Assembly: GCF_023221775.1 (NCBI RefSeq)
Contig: NZ_JAKUDS010000027.1
Location: 1-37,327 of the forward strand
DNA from: Enterococcus cecorum
Lineage (GTDB): Bacteria > Bacillota > Bacilli > Lactobacillales > Enterococcaceae
DNA length: 37,327 bases
Reading direction: 5' to 3'
Shown here piece by piece: positions 1 to 7,691 of this stretch (positions are counted from its first letter, which is position 1; each line of letters begins with the position of its first letter). The notes under the pieces are model-generated. The model was not told the origin of the DNA, did not search any database, and saw nothing but the letters and a program-made list of their open reading frames with translations. The position numbers were made by a program, and so were the translations under genes.

Positions 1-37
1 TCCTTTTGATGATTGACTATTCTTTTTTTAGCTGATT

Positions 38-46
38 TGATAGAAT
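38..46 (+). promoter_or_regulatory. Possible extended -10 promoter for the HAD gene
   Basis: TGATAGAAT matches an extended -10 (TGn followed by TAGAAT) about 35 bases before the TTG start of the first gene. No convincing -35 box lies at the right distance, so this is tentative. Confidence 0.3.
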
Positions 47-80
47 ATAAGAGTATTTTAGCTTAGAGAGGATTAATAAG

Positions 81-908
81 TTGTTAAAATTAATATTAAC
101 TGATTTGGATGGCACGTTTTTAAATAGTCAAGGAGCATATAATCGTGATTATTTTCTAAAATTATGGCCAAAGTTAAAAGAAAATCAGATTGCATTTGGC
201 GTATGTACAGGCAAGAGTAGTGTACGAGTTGAGGCGTTATTTCCTGAGATAAGTGATGAAATCTGGATTTTAGCAGATAGTGCGACTAGAATCAAATATC
301 AAGGAAAATGCTTATATGAACAACTGTTGGATAACCAGATTGCCCTTGCTTTGATTTCTCGGTTACAAGCGATTCATAGTGATCAAATCATTATTGCTTA
401 CACGAAAAATGCTGTATACATTGATCAAAATATCCCCAAGATTCATAAAAACAGAGTTCTAGCTTCTTATCCTGGTGCGATTGAAATAAATGATTTGCAA
501 CAAATTACCGATGACTTTATCAAGGTGACGGTCTATGATCCAGCTAGTCGTTGTTTAGAAACGGTGCAACAATTAGCTGATTTTATGGAGCGTGCTTATA
601 TTGTTGCTTCAGAAACACAGTGGATTGATATTGCGGCAAAGGGTGTACACAAAGGTAGTACCGTTGCAAACCTCCAAGAATTGTTAAAGATAAGTCCCAA
701 AGAAACGGCAGCCTTTGGAGATGGTTGGAATGACTTGGAATTATTCGCTCAAGCCAATTTTCGTTTTGCGATGAAGAATGGCGTAGAAGAGTTAAAAAAA
801 CAGGCAAATTTTATCATTCCATCTAATGACGAAGAGGGCGTCTTACAAACCATCGAATTATTATTATCCTTAATGGAAAAGAAAGAAGGAAGTACCGGTG
901 AAAATTGA
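81..908 (+). CDS. Cof-type HAD-superfamily phosphatase
   Basis: A 275-residue cytoplasmic hydrolase of the Cof/YidA-like HAD group, whose members dephosphorylate sugar phosphates and other small phosphometabolites. Motif I is DLDGT at residues 8-12 (nucleophile D8, acid/base D10), motif II is T43-G44-K45, the motif III lysine is about K191, and motif IV is GDGWND at 213-218 with metal ligands D214 and D218. The cap inserted between motifs II and III is the Cof (C2) type, and the length is normal for the group. The start is TTG at 81, preceded by the ribosome binding site AGAGAGGA at about 65-72. The 3' end overlaps the next gene by 11 bases, so the two are probably co-transcribed. The substrate cannot be read from sequence. 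Confidence 0.9.
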   Translation: MLKLILTDLDGTFLNSQGAYNRDYFLKLWPKLKENQIAFGVCTGKSSVRVEALFPEISDEIWILADSATRIKYQGKCLYEQLLDNQIALALISRLQAIHSDQIIIAYTKNAVYIDQNIPKIHKNRVLASYPGAIEINDLQQITDDFIKVTVYDPASRCLETVQQLADFMERAYIVASETQWIDIAAKGVHKGSTVANLQELLKISPKETAAFGDGWNDLELFAQANFRFAMKNGVEELKKQANFIIPSNDEEGVLQTIELLLSLMEKKEGSTGEN

Positions 909-1275
909 ACATGTCGCTTTATTAACCAATGATTTAGAAAAAATGCGTGACTTTTACGAAACTTATTTTACGGCCAAAAGTTCTGCGTTGTACCATAATC
1001 CAAAAACCAAATTTTCTTCTTATTTTTTGAGTTTTGAATCTGGTGCACGTTTAGAGATCATGCAAAAACTTCATACAGCGCCTCATGGATTTGAACAACT
1101 TGGTTATCATCATTTAGCCATTTCACTGGGTAGTAAAGAAAAAGTAGATGTCTTTGCGCAAAAATTAAATGCAGATGGCTATCCCTTATTAAGTGGTCCG
1201 CGCACAACTGGCGATGGCTATTATGAAGCAGTTTTACAAGATCCTGAAGGCAATCAAATTGAGATTACTGTTTAG
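898..1275 (+). CDS. VOC-family (glyoxalase/dioxygenase fold) protein
   Basis: A 125-residue protein made of one vicinal-oxygen-chelate module, with two beta-alpha-beta-beta-beta repeats. The likely metal ligands are H5, E53, H72 and E122, and the C-terminal DPEGNQIE at 115-122 is the usual VOC ending. Members include lactoylglutathione lyases, dioxygenases and fosfomycin or bleomycin resistance proteins. Nothing here separates these, and many small Firmicutes copies have no assigned reaction. The start is GTG at 898 with GAAGGAAG just upstream, inside the end of the HAD gene. The overlap implies translational coupling. A role in detoxifying reactive carbonyls would be guesswork. Confidence 0.85.
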   Translation: MKIEHVALLTNDLEKMRDFYETYFTAKSSALYHNPKTKFSSYFLSFESGARLEIMQKLHTAPHGFEQLGYHHLAISLGSKEKVDVFAQKLNADGYPLLSGPRTTGDGYYEAVLQDPEGNQIEITV

Positions 1276-1279
1276 TAGT

Positions 1280-1291
1280 TACTTTAAAGTA
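1280..1291. promoter_or_regulatory. 12-bp perfect palindrome upstream of the flavin reductase
   Basis: TACTTTAAAGTA is a perfect dyad 74 bases before the flavin reductase start. Its TACT/AGTA half-sites recall the boxes bound by redox-sensing HxlR/DUF24 regulators of the YodB type, although the spacer is shorter here. The AGTACCT at its right edge recurs upstream of the HxlR gene on the minus strand. Control by the HxlR protein encoded at 2741-3079 is inferred. Confidence 0.4.
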
Positions 1292-1364
1292 CCTAATTGT
1301 CCTCCTAATTCGCTTATGTTAAAACTAATTTGTAGTTGAAACAAAGAATAGGGGGATTTTTATT

Positions 1365-2681
1365 ATGCGTGAAATTAATAATTTAATTATTGGCTTTGGT
1401 AAAGGTGGAAAAACATTAGCCAAAAAGTTAGCTAGTCATCAAGAAGAAGTTATCGTTATCGAAGCAGATGATAAAATGTATGGTGGTACTTGTATTAATG
1501 TAGGTTGTATTCCATCTAAAACTTTAATTACTCAAGGTTTGAAGCAACGTGATTTTACTGTTGCTGCAGAGAAAAAACGTATCCTTGTTGATAAGTTACG
1601 TCACAAAAATTATCACATGCTAGCAGATGAAGCTACAATTGAAGTGATTCATGGGTACGCTCAATTTAAAGATAATCATACTGTACAAGTGCAATTGCCA
1701 GATGGAGATGTAGAAGAAATAAAGGCAGAGCGTATTTTTATCAATACTGGTTCAAAATCAGTGATTCCTAAGATTGAAGGATTGAGTTTAGGAAAACGAG
1801 TAGGAACATCTAAAGAAATTATGGATCTAACGGATAAACCAGAAAGACTTGTGATTTTAGGTGCGGGTTATATTGGATTAGAATTTGCATTTATGTTTGC
1901 TAATTTTGGTAGTCAAGTAACTGTTTTAGATAATCGAGAATTATTAGGACGCGAAGATGAAGCTTTTGTAACTTTAATACAAGAACAGGCTGAAAAAATG
2001 GGTATTCATTTCAAATTAGATGCTCAAGTGCAAAAAATAGATGAATCCGCAGAAACTGTAACTGTAACCTTAGCTGACGAAACATTGACAGCTGATTATT
2101 TATTAGTAGCAACTGGACGTAAACCCAATACAGAAGCATTAGGATTAGAAAATACGGATATTCAAGTTGATGCTAGAGGTGCTATCAAAACAGATGAATT
2201 CTTACAAACAGCCGTAGAAAATGTCTGGGCTTTAGGTGATGTTAGAGGAGACTTACAATTTACTTATATCTCATTGGATGATTTCCGGATTGTTTATGAT
2301 CAACTATTCCAAGATAAGTATCGCTCAGTCAATAATCGTCCTAATGTGCCATATACTATGTTTATCCAACCAGCTTTTTCTCATGTAGGATTACATGAAA
2401 AAGAAGCTCAAGCAAAGAAAATGAAGTATCGTAAGTTCACCCATCTTAATAGTAATGTACCAAAGGCCAATATTTTAGAAAACCCAGTAGGAATGTGGCA
2501 AATTCTTGTAGATGAAGAAACAGACCAAGTACTTGGTGCGACTATTTTTGGTGAAGAATCTTATGAAGTCATTAATTTGCTTACCTTAGCAATGAATGCC
2601 CAGGTTCCATATCAATTATTACGTGATCAAATTTATACGCATCCAACAATGACTGAAGCATTAAATGATGTTTTAAAATAG
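1365..2681 (+). CDS. FAD-dependent pyridine nucleotide-disulfide oxidoreductase (RclA/MerA-like)
   Basis: A 438-residue class I flavoprotein disulfide reductase. The N-terminal FAD dinucleotide fold begins at about residue 8. The redox-active disulfide C43/C48 sits in GGTCINVGCIPSK. The NAD(P)H Rossmann motif GAGYIG is at 166-171, the second FAD contact (LGD) is at 290-292, and the C-terminal dimerisation domain carries the catalytic His-Pro and Glu (H426, E431). All catalytic residues of an active reductase are present. It lacks lipoamide dehydrogenase or glutathione reductase neighbours. Size and layout resemble the RclA/Har branch, which reduces hypothiocyanous acid or responds to reactive chlorine. 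The convergent redox-type HxlR regulator fits that idea, but the substrate is inference. The ribosome binding site is AGGGGG before ATG 1365. Confidence 0.85.
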   Translation: MREINNLIIGFGKGGKTLAKKLASHQEEVIVIEADDKMYGGTCINVGCIPSKTLITQGLKQRDFTVAAEKKRILVDKLRHKNYHMLADEATIEVIHGYAQFKDNHTVQVQLPDGDVEEIKAERIFINTGSKSVIPKIEGLSLGKRVGTSKEIMDLTDKPERLVILGAGYIGLEFAFMFANFGSQVTVLDNRELLGREDEAFVTLIQEQAEKMGIHFKLDAQVQKIDESAETVTVTLADETLTADYLLVATGRKPNTEALGLENTDIQVDARGAIKTDEFLQTAVENVWALGDVRGDLQFTYISLDDFRIVYDQLFQDKYRSVNNRPNVPYTMFIQPAFSHVGLHEKEAQAKKMKYRKFTHLNSNVPKANILENPVGMWQILVDEETDQVLGATIFGEESYEVINLLTLAMNAQVPYQLLRDQIYTHPTMTEALNDVLK

Positions 2682-2696
2682 ATTTATCTCACATTG

Positions 2697-2742
2697 AGCG
2701 AATAGCAAACTGGCAAGAAGTCATTTTGCTATTCGCTTTTTT
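2697..2742 (+). terminator. Intrinsic terminator of the flavin reductase
   Basis: A perfect 13-bp stem (2697-2709 with 2725-2737) is followed by six T residues. It lies 15 bases after the reductase stop and touches the 3' end of the convergent HxlR gene. The minus strand has no matching T run, so it works mainly for the plus strand. Confidence 0.9.
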
Positions 2743-3079
2743 AATGGCAAATGAGATTGCTTTGTCCCCAGTGTTTCATTTGTTTGACTATTTGAAAGAG
2801 TTCACGTCCCTTAGTTGTGAGTTGATAGGTAGACTCGACGCTATTATGAATGGTTATTTTTTCGTTTTTGACTATTTCGTTGGCAATCAGTAGGTCAAGT
2901 TGCTGTTTAATCATTTTTGGTGTACTGCCATCAAGTTGACGAACTAATTCTAAAAAGCGTGTGTCTTGAATGGCTAGCGTTTCAATAATTTGTGGCACCC
3001 ATTTTCTTCCTAGTAGATTTGCTAAAGCTTCAGCCGGGCAAGTGTAAATCTCCTCTGGTGTGAATTGAAAATCGTTCAT
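2741..3079 (-). CDS. HxlR-family (DUF24) winged-helix regulator with a single N-terminal Cys
   Basis: A 112-residue MarR-like winged-helix repressor of the HxlR family. The diagnostic segment is CPAEALANLLGRKW from C14, matching the conserved N-terminal cysteine that YodB, CatR and HypR use to sense quinones, aldehydes or disulfide stress. The recognition helix and wing lie at about residues 40-90. It ends 59 bases after the convergent flavin reductase, so the pair looks like a redox sensor and its target enzyme. The ATG start has GGAGAAACTA just upstream. Target and inducer are inferred. Confidence 0.88.
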   Translation of the reverse strand: MNDFQFTPEEIYTCPAEALANLLGRKWVPQIIETLAIQDTRFLELVRQLDGSTPKMIKQQLDLLIANEIVKNEKITIHNSVESTYQLTTKGRELFQIVKQMKHWGQSNLICH

Positions 3080-3109
3080 TAGTTTCTCCTCTTGCTAACT
3101 ATTTTCTTC

Positions 3110-3138
3110 ATTATACAAAAGGTACTAAATGAAAGCTA
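3110..3138 (-). promoter_or_regulatory. Promoter of the HxlR gene
   Basis: Read on the minus strand, a perfect TATAAT (3110-3115) lies 17 bases from a weak -35 TAGCTT (3133-3138), about 30 bases before the ATG. The spacer holds AGTACCT, also present at the palindrome before the flavin reductase. Confidence 0.45.
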
Positions 3139-3168
3139 GTTATTCATAATGAAATATTTATGCGAAAA

Positions 3169-3186
3169 TATGAATCTTTATTGAAA
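3169..3186 (+). promoter_or_regulatory. ArgR/AhrC-like ARG box over the arcB promoter
   Basis: TATGAATCTTTATTGAAA resembles the Gram-positive ARG box (ATGAAT, A/T-rich centre, ATTCA-like arm) and covers the -35 of the arcB promoter. A dyad, TTCATAATGAA, lies just upstream at 3143-3153, consistent with paired boxes bound by an ArgR hexamer. The match is partial. Confidence 0.4.
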
Positions 3187-3209
3187 AATATCAGGAATAT
3201 ATGTATAAT
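3181..3209 (+). promoter_or_regulatory. Promoter of arcB
   Basis: TTGAAA (3181-3186), a 17-base spacer and a perfect TATAAT (3204-3209) form a strong sigma-A promoter. The start site would be near 3216, giving a leader of about 24 bases. Confidence 0.75.
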
Positions 3210-3239
3210 AATGCATAAATATCAAAAGGTTGTGGTTTG

Positions 3240-4256
3240 ATGAATTCAGTATTTCAAGGAAAAAGTTTTTTAGCGGAAAAGGATTTTACGAAACAAGAAT
3301 TAATGTATCTGATTGATTTTGCGATACATTTAAAAGAATTAAAACGAAAAAATATCCCGCATGCTTATTTGGCAGGGAAAAATATTGCCTTATTATTTGA
3401 AAAAACTTCGACGCGAACCAGAAGTGCTTTTACGGTAGCGGCGAATGATTTGGGAGCACCTCCTGAATTTTTAGGTGCCGATGATATTCAATTAGGCAAA
3501 AAAGAGTCGGTGATTGATACAGCGAAGGTACTCGGTAGTATGTTTGACGGGATTGAATTTCGTGGCTTTGCGCAAGATACGGTCGAAACTTTAGCGCAAT
3601 ATGCAGGAGTGCCTGTTTGGAATGGTTTAACCGATTTATGGCATCCGACGCAGATGATTGCGGATTTTATGACTATCAAGGAACATTTTGGACATTTAGA
3701 AGGCTTGAAGTTGGTTTATTGTGGCGATGGACGCAATAATGTGGCGAATTCTTTATTAGTAACCAGTGCTTTGTTAGGTGTGAATGTGGCGATTGTTAGT
3801 CCTGAAAAATTACTTCCAAGTCAAGCAATTGTGGATATAGCCCAGCAGTTTGCCCTTGAGTCGGGGAGTAAGCTAGAATTGACCGATGAAATTGCCCTAG
3901 GTGTCAAAGGGGCCGATATATTATATACCGATGTCTGGGTTTCGATGGGTGAAGAAGCGCAAATGGTTACGCGAATCAAAGAACTACTGCCTTATCAAGT
4001 CAATGTCGAGTTAGTTGATTTAACGGACAATAAGGATCATTTGATTTTTCTACATTGTTTACCGGCCTTTCATGATTTACAGACCAAAACAGCCCAAGAA
4101 GTTTTCGAGCAATTCGGCATGAAGGAAATGGAAGTAACGGATGAAGTTTTCCAAGCCTCCTATGCCAAACAGTTTATCCAAGCTGAAAATCGAATGCATG
4201 CGATTAAGGCAATCATGGCTGCGACTTTAGGTAATTTGTTTATTCCAAAGGTTTAG
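3240..4256 (+). CDS. arcB: Ornithine carbamoyltransferase, catabolic ArcB type
   Basis: A 338-residue cytoplasmic carbamoyltransferase interconverting ornithine plus carbamoyl phosphate and citrulline plus phosphate. Visible signatures are STRTR at 57-61 and HPTQ at 135-138 for carbamoyl phosphate, SMG at 235-237 and HCLP at 272-275 for ornithine. The SMG loop argues against putrescine carbamoyltransferase. The LGKKES segment and the NLFIPKV ending are typical of enterococcal ArcB. The start is taken as ATG 3240; a TTG directly before it adds one residue. The rest of the deiminase pathway (arcA, arcC, arcD) is absent nearby and the gene has its own promoter and terminator, so it is a monocistronic orphan. 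It could instead serve arginine synthesis or run catabolically with enzymes encoded elsewhere. Confidence 0.9.
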   Translation: MNSVFQGKSFLAEKDFTKQELMYLIDFAIHLKELKRKNIPHAYLAGKNIALLFEKTSTRTRSAFTVAANDLGAPPEFLGADDIQLGKKESVIDTAKVLGSMFDGIEFRGFAQDTVETLAQYAGVPVWNGLTDLWHPTQMIADFMTIKEHFGHLEGLKLVYCGDGRNNVANSLLVTSALLGVNVAIVSPEKLLPSQAIVDIAQQFALESGSKLELTDEIALGVKGADILYTDVWVSMGEEAQMVTRIKELLPYQVNVELVDLTDNKDHLIFLHCLPAFHDLQTKTAQEVFEQFGMKEMEVTDEVFQASYAKQFIQAENRMHAIKAIMAATLGNLFIPKV

Positions 4257-4278
4257 TGCTCGTATATTATTTCACATG

Positions 4279-4321
4279 ACTTTCAAACGATGAGTTCAAA
4301 CGTTTGGAAGTTTATTTTTTT
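4279..4321 (+). terminator. Terminator after arcB
   Basis: An 11-bp stem with one G-U pair (4279-4289 with 4301-4311) is followed by a T-rich run. It ends the arcB transcript. The remainder of the 310-base gap before dltX holds the dlt control region. Confidence 0.85.
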
Positions 4322-4430
4322 TGTTATCGTTTTTATAAAGATATGTACTAAAATTCCTTTACATAGTCTATAATTATCCTTATTTTTCATAGTATAGGAC
4401 TAAAGTCGCATAGTCAGCTTATTGAAATGG

Positions 4431-4439
4431 TGTTATACT
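4431..4439 (+). promoter_or_regulatory. Upstream dlt promoter candidate (P1), extended -10
   Basis: TGTTATACT is an extended -10 box with no good -35 box. Transcription from here would start near 4446 and carry a leader of about 120 bases containing the CiaR-type repeat and two competing hairpins. Confidence 0.45.
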
Positions 4440-4459
4440 ATTTACGGTTAGTAGAAAAG

Positions 4460-4476
4460 TTTAAGTTTATTTTAAG
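4460..4476 (+). promoter_or_regulatory. CiaR-type direct repeat upstream of dlt
   Basis: TTTAAG-TTTAT-TTTAAG matches exactly the TTTAAG-N5-TTTAAG repeat bound by the response regulator CiaR in streptococci, where dlt genes belong to the regulon. It lies 15-31 bases after the P1 start and about 36 bases upstream of the P2 -35. Whether this host has a CiaRH system cannot be seen here. Confidence 0.5.
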
Positions 4477-4511
4477 AAAGCATGAAAAAGTTAAATTCAC
4501 TTAACAATTGA

Positions 4512-4540
4512 TTGCTCATTGCTTAATGGGCAACTATAAT
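4512..4540 (+). promoter_or_regulatory. Proximal dlt promoter (P2) with an internal dyad
   Basis: TTGCTC (4512-4517), a 17-base spacer and TATAAT (4535-4540) lie just before the dltX ribosome binding site, giving a leader of about 20 bases. The -35 and spacer form an inverted repeat (4512-4520 with 4525-4533, loop GCTT), which may be an operator or, in P1 transcripts, a hairpin. Confidence 0.6.
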
Positions 4541-4566
4541 TACCCATGATGAAGGAGGCAGTTAAC

Positions 4567-4716
4567 ATGAACTTTTTAAAATCACGACCTCGATTAAATT
4601 ATTGGTTATTATTTACAGCTAAAACCCTCTTTTATTTCGGCATATTGCTTGCATTGATTTATTTGTATCATTACAAGAATATCCAAGGTGGTAGTTTTAT
4701 TTATAACGAGTTTTAG
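4567..4716 (+). CDS. dltX: DltX, small membrane protein of the D-alanylation operon
   Basis: A 49-residue protein with a basic N-terminus (MNFLKSRPRL), one transmembrane helix at about 13-34 and a short outside tail ending SFIYNEF. It occupies the standard position directly before dltA and has a strong ribosome binding site (GAAGGAGG) and ATG. The C-terminal Phe-x-Tyr motif is the conserved part of DltX. In streptococcal work DltX is the membrane peptide that takes part in D-alanine transfer at the outer face with DltB and DltD. Its small size makes it easy to miss, but position, length and motif agree. Confidence 0.92.
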   Translation: MNFLKSRPRLNYWLLFTAKTLFYFGILLALIYLYHYKNIQGGSFIYNEF

Positions 4717-4727
4717 GGGGATGAAAG

Positions 4728-6224
4728 ATGGTTTCTATCATTGAAAGAATTGATCAGTGGACAGGGGATAGACTTGTCTACAGTGACGATCAGTGCCAAT
4801 ATACGTATCAAGATTTAAAAGAAAAATCTGATCATGTTGCTTATTATTTAGCAAAACATTTTCCAAATCGTGCACCAGTTGTGGTTTACGGTGGTTTACA
4901 ATTTGAAATGCTTGCCTTTTTCTTAGGAGCAGTCAAATCCGGGCATGCTTATATTCCAATTGAAAGTCATACGCCGAGTGAACGTATTCGCTTAATTTTA
5001 CAAACGGCTCAACCGGCTTGTATTTTAGCAGTGGATGATTTTGATTCAAGTATTGCGCCAGATATGCAAGTGCTAAGCTTTAATGAAGTACTTCAGCAAT
5101 CAATCGATGAGACTTTGGCATTAGAACCAGTAACCAAAGATGAAAACTTCTATATTATTTTTACTTCGGGAACAACAGGTGTGCCAAAGGGTGTACAGAT
5201 TTCTCATGATAATTTAGTGAGTTTTGTTGATTGGGAGTTAAAGGATTTCCAATTACCAAACCAGCCAAAATTCTTATCTCAAGCACCTTATTCTTTTGAT
5301 TTGTCGGTGATGAGTATTTATCCAGCTTTATGTGCCGGTGGTTCATTGATGCCGCTCGCTAAAGAAATAGTAGATGACTTTAAAGCGTTATTTGCCCATT
5401 TACCAAAATTAGGCATCAATGTTTGGGTCTCTACGCCATCTTTTGTGGATATTTGCTTAATGGCTCCTGAATTTGACGGTCAGCATTTGCAAGAATTAAC
5501 CCATTTCCTATTCTGTGGGGAAGAGTTAACGAAACAAACGGCTCAAAAATTATTGGATCGTTTCCCAAATGCAAGAGTCTTTAATACTTATGGACCAACG
5601 GAAGCAACGGTTGCTATTTCACAGATTCAAATTACGCAAGACATTATTGACCATAGCGCTCGTTTACCGATTGGATATGTCAAAGAAGATTGCCGAGTGG
5701 TGATTTTAGATGAAGGCAAGGAGCAAGCAGTAAATGAAGTCGGCGAAATTGTGATTGTAGGGCCAAGTGTTTCAAAAGGATATATGAATAATCCTGAAAA
5801 GACCAAAGAAGCCTTTATTACGTATCAAGGACAGCCTGCTTATAAGACTGGAGATGCGGGTAGTTTAGATGAAAATGGCTTACTTCATTATAATGGACGA
5901 ATTGATTTCCAAGTGAAGTTACATGGTTTTCGAATGGAGCTAGAAGATATCGACCATCACTTAATGAAAGTTTCCTATGTGGATAAAGCAACGGTGGTAC
6001 CGAAATATAAAGATCATAAAGTGCAACAGTTAGTCGCTTTTGTGGTGGCGAAAGAAAATGATTTTGCTAAAGAGTTTGAACTAACCAAGGCAATCAAAGC
6101 TGAGTTAGCCCAAACTGTTATGGATTATATGATTCCGCAGCGCTTTGTCTATGTGAAAGAATTGCCACGAACTGCTAATGGCAAGATTGATCGCAAAGGT
6201 TTAATGAATGAGGTGAATACATAA
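4728..6224 (+). CDS. dltA: D-alanine--D-alanyl carrier protein ligase
   Basis: A 498-residue adenylate-forming enzyme that activates D-alanine with ATP and loads it onto the phosphopantetheine arm of DltC in the cytoplasm. The P-loop FTSGTTG is at 145-151, followed by the NTYGPTEAT motif in the middle and the TGD and hinge motifs. The C-terminal catalytic lysine is in NGKIDRK (about K486). Length and motif order are those of a normal DltA. The ATG lies 11 bases after dltX with AGGGGG upstream. dltB begins one base after the stop, so the genes are tightly coupled. Confidence 0.97.
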   Translation: MVSIIERIDQWTGDRLVYSDDQCQYTYQDLKEKSDHVAYYLAKHFPNRAPVVVYGGLQFEMLAFFLGAVKSGHAYIPIESHTPSERIRLILQTAQPACILAVDDFDSSIAPDMQVLSFNEVLQQSIDETLALEPVTKDENFYIIFTSGTTGVPKGVQISHDNLVSFVDWELKDFQLPNQPKFLSQAPYSFDLSVMSIYPALCAGGSLMPLAKEIVDDFKALFAHLPKLGINVWVSTPSFVDICLMAPEFDGQHLQELTHFLFCGEELTKQTAQKLLDRFPNARVFNTYGPTEATVAISQIQITQDIIDHSARLPIGYVKEDCRVVILDEGKEQAVNEVGEIVIVGPSVSKGYMNNPEKTKEAFITYQGQPAYKTGDAGSLDENGLLHYNGRIDFQVKLHGFRMELEDIDHHLMKVSYVDKATVVPKYKDHKVQQLVAFVVAKENDFAKEFELTKAIKAELAQTVMDYMIPQRFVYVKELPRTANGKIDRKGLMNEVNT

Positions 6225-6225
6225 G

Positions 6226-7431
6226 ATGAATTTTCCTCACATGATTCCTTATGCTAATCCGACTTATTTCGGTTATGTCTTTTTATTGATTTTACCGATT
6301 GTCTTTGGTTTATTAAAATATCAACGTCGATTTTTAACTTATGAAGCACTGATTACCTTATTTTTCTTATTTGTAAGCTTTGGTGGTAGTGATTATAAGC
6401 AAGGCCTGGCATTGATTGGCTATGTCGTATTCCAAACGATTTTAGTCTGGGGCTATTTTAAGATACGGCAAAAAAATAATTCGACGCCATCGTTTTACTT
6501 AGCAGTGATTTTAGCTATCTTGCCGCTGACATTAAGTAAGCTTACCCCGTTTTTTGAACAGGGCAAGGCTTCGATGTTCGGCTTTTTGGGGATTAGTTAT
6601 CTTACCTTTAAGTCAGTACAAATGGTCATGGAAATTCGTGATGGCATGATTAAGGAGTATCATCCAGTAAGCTATATTCGCTTTTTACTCTTCTTCCCGA
6701 CGATTTCTTCCGGACCAATTGATCGTTATCGCCGCTTTGAAAAAGATGTAAAGGCTAGTCTAAGTGGTGAGCAATATTTAGAAATGATTGCTAAAGGGGT
6801 CACGCGAATCTTTTTAGGCTTTTTGTATAAATTTATTATTGGCTATTATTTAGGAAGTTTATTATTGCCTTTGGTTCAGCGTTTAGCCTTAAGTTATCAT
6901 GGCATTTCTTTACCATTAGTCGGTGTGATGTATGTTTATAGTTTATATCTTTTCTTTGACTTCGCTGGCTATAGTTTATTTGCAGTGGGTGTAAGTAATT
7001 TGATGGGCTATGACACGCCGATGAACTTTAATAAGCCGTTTTTATCTTGGAATATTAAAGAGTTCTGGAATCGTTGGCATATGAGCTTATCTTTCTGGTT
7101 TAGAGATTATGTTTATATGCGCTTGATGTTTACCTTAGTGAAGAAAAAAGTCTTTAAGAGTCGGATTGTCGCAAGTAATGTTGGTTACTTTGCGTTATTC
7201 TTATTAATGGGGATTTGGCATGGCTTAACTTGGTATTATATTGTCTATGGTTTATATCATGCGACTTTAATTTGCTTAACCGATGCCTATCTACGCTTTA
7301 AGAAAAAACATAAAGATAAATTGCCATCCAATAAATTGACGCATGCTTTAGCGGTTGTCGCAACTTTCCATGCAGTGGCGTTTAGCTTTTTGATTTTTTC
7401 AGGATTTTTAGATCAACTATTTTTTAAATAA
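6226..7431 (+). CDS. dltB: DltB, MBOAT-family D-alanyl transfer membrane protein
   Basis: A 401-residue polytopic membrane protein of the MBOAT acyltransferase family. It takes D-alanine from DltC-phosphopantetheine inside the cell and passes it outward for attachment to teichoic acids. The invariant MBOAT histidine is H332 in WHGLTWYY, and the second conserved histidine is H285 in NRWHMSLSFW. About eleven hydrophobic segments are visible, and the length is typical. It sits between dltA and dltC in the canonical order, and no key residue is missing. Confidence 0.96.
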   Translation: MNFPHMIPYANPTYFGYVFLLILPIVFGLLKYQRRFLTYEALITLFFLFVSFGGSDYKQGLALIGYVVFQTILVWGYFKIRQKNNSTPSFYLAVILAILPLTLSKLTPFFEQGKASMFGFLGISYLTFKSVQMVMEIRDGMIKEYHPVSYIRFLLFFPTISSGPIDRYRRFEKDVKASLSGEQYLEMIAKGVTRIFLGFLYKFIIGYYLGSLLLPLVQRLALSYHGISLPLVGVMYVYSLYLFFDFAGYSLFAVGVSNLMGYDTPMNFNKPFLSWNIKEFWNRWHMSLSFWFRDYVYMRLMFTLVKKKVFKSRIVASNVGYFALFLLMGIWHGLTWYYIVYGLYHATLICLTDAYLRFKKKHKDKLPSNKLTHALAVVATFHAVAFSFLIFSGFLDQLFFK

Positions 7432-7453
7432 TATATGAATGGAGTTTTTGAAA

Positions 7454-7687
7454 ATGCAAGAAACAGTCTTATCAATTTTAGAAGATTTAACAGGAACAAG
7501 TGAAGTACGTGAAAATTTAGATGTGGAATTATTTGATGAAGGATTATTAGATTCTATGGGCACTGTTCAATTATTGGTTGAATTAGACGGCCAATTAGGT
7601 GTGAATATTCCTGTTTCTGAATTTGAACGTGACGAATGGAGTACCCCAAATAAAATTATTGCTAAAGTAGCGGAATTACAAGGTTAA
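7454..7687 (+). CDS. dltC: DltC, D-alanyl carrier protein
   Basis: A 77-residue acyl-carrier-type protein with the phosphopantetheine attachment serine S34 in LLDSMG, flanked by the acidic helices usual for carrier proteins. It carries thioester-bound D-alanine from DltA to DltB. The start is ATG 7454, because GGAG at 7441-7444 lies nine bases before it and the resulting length equals known DltC proteins. The in-frame ATG at 7439 would add five residues but has no spaced ribosome binding site. dltD starts four bases after the stop. Confidence 0.96.
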   Translation: MQETVLSILEDLTGTSEVRENLDVELFDEGLLDSMGTVQLLVELDGQLGVNIPVSEFERDEWSTPNKIIAKVAELQG

Positions 7688-7691
7688 AAAG

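Noticed and set aside
3240-4256. Putrescine carbamoyltransferase of an agmatine deiminase pathway
   Set aside because: The protein has the SMG loop and HCLP motif of ornithine carbamoyltransferases and no agmatine deiminase or carbamate kinase gene is adjacent.
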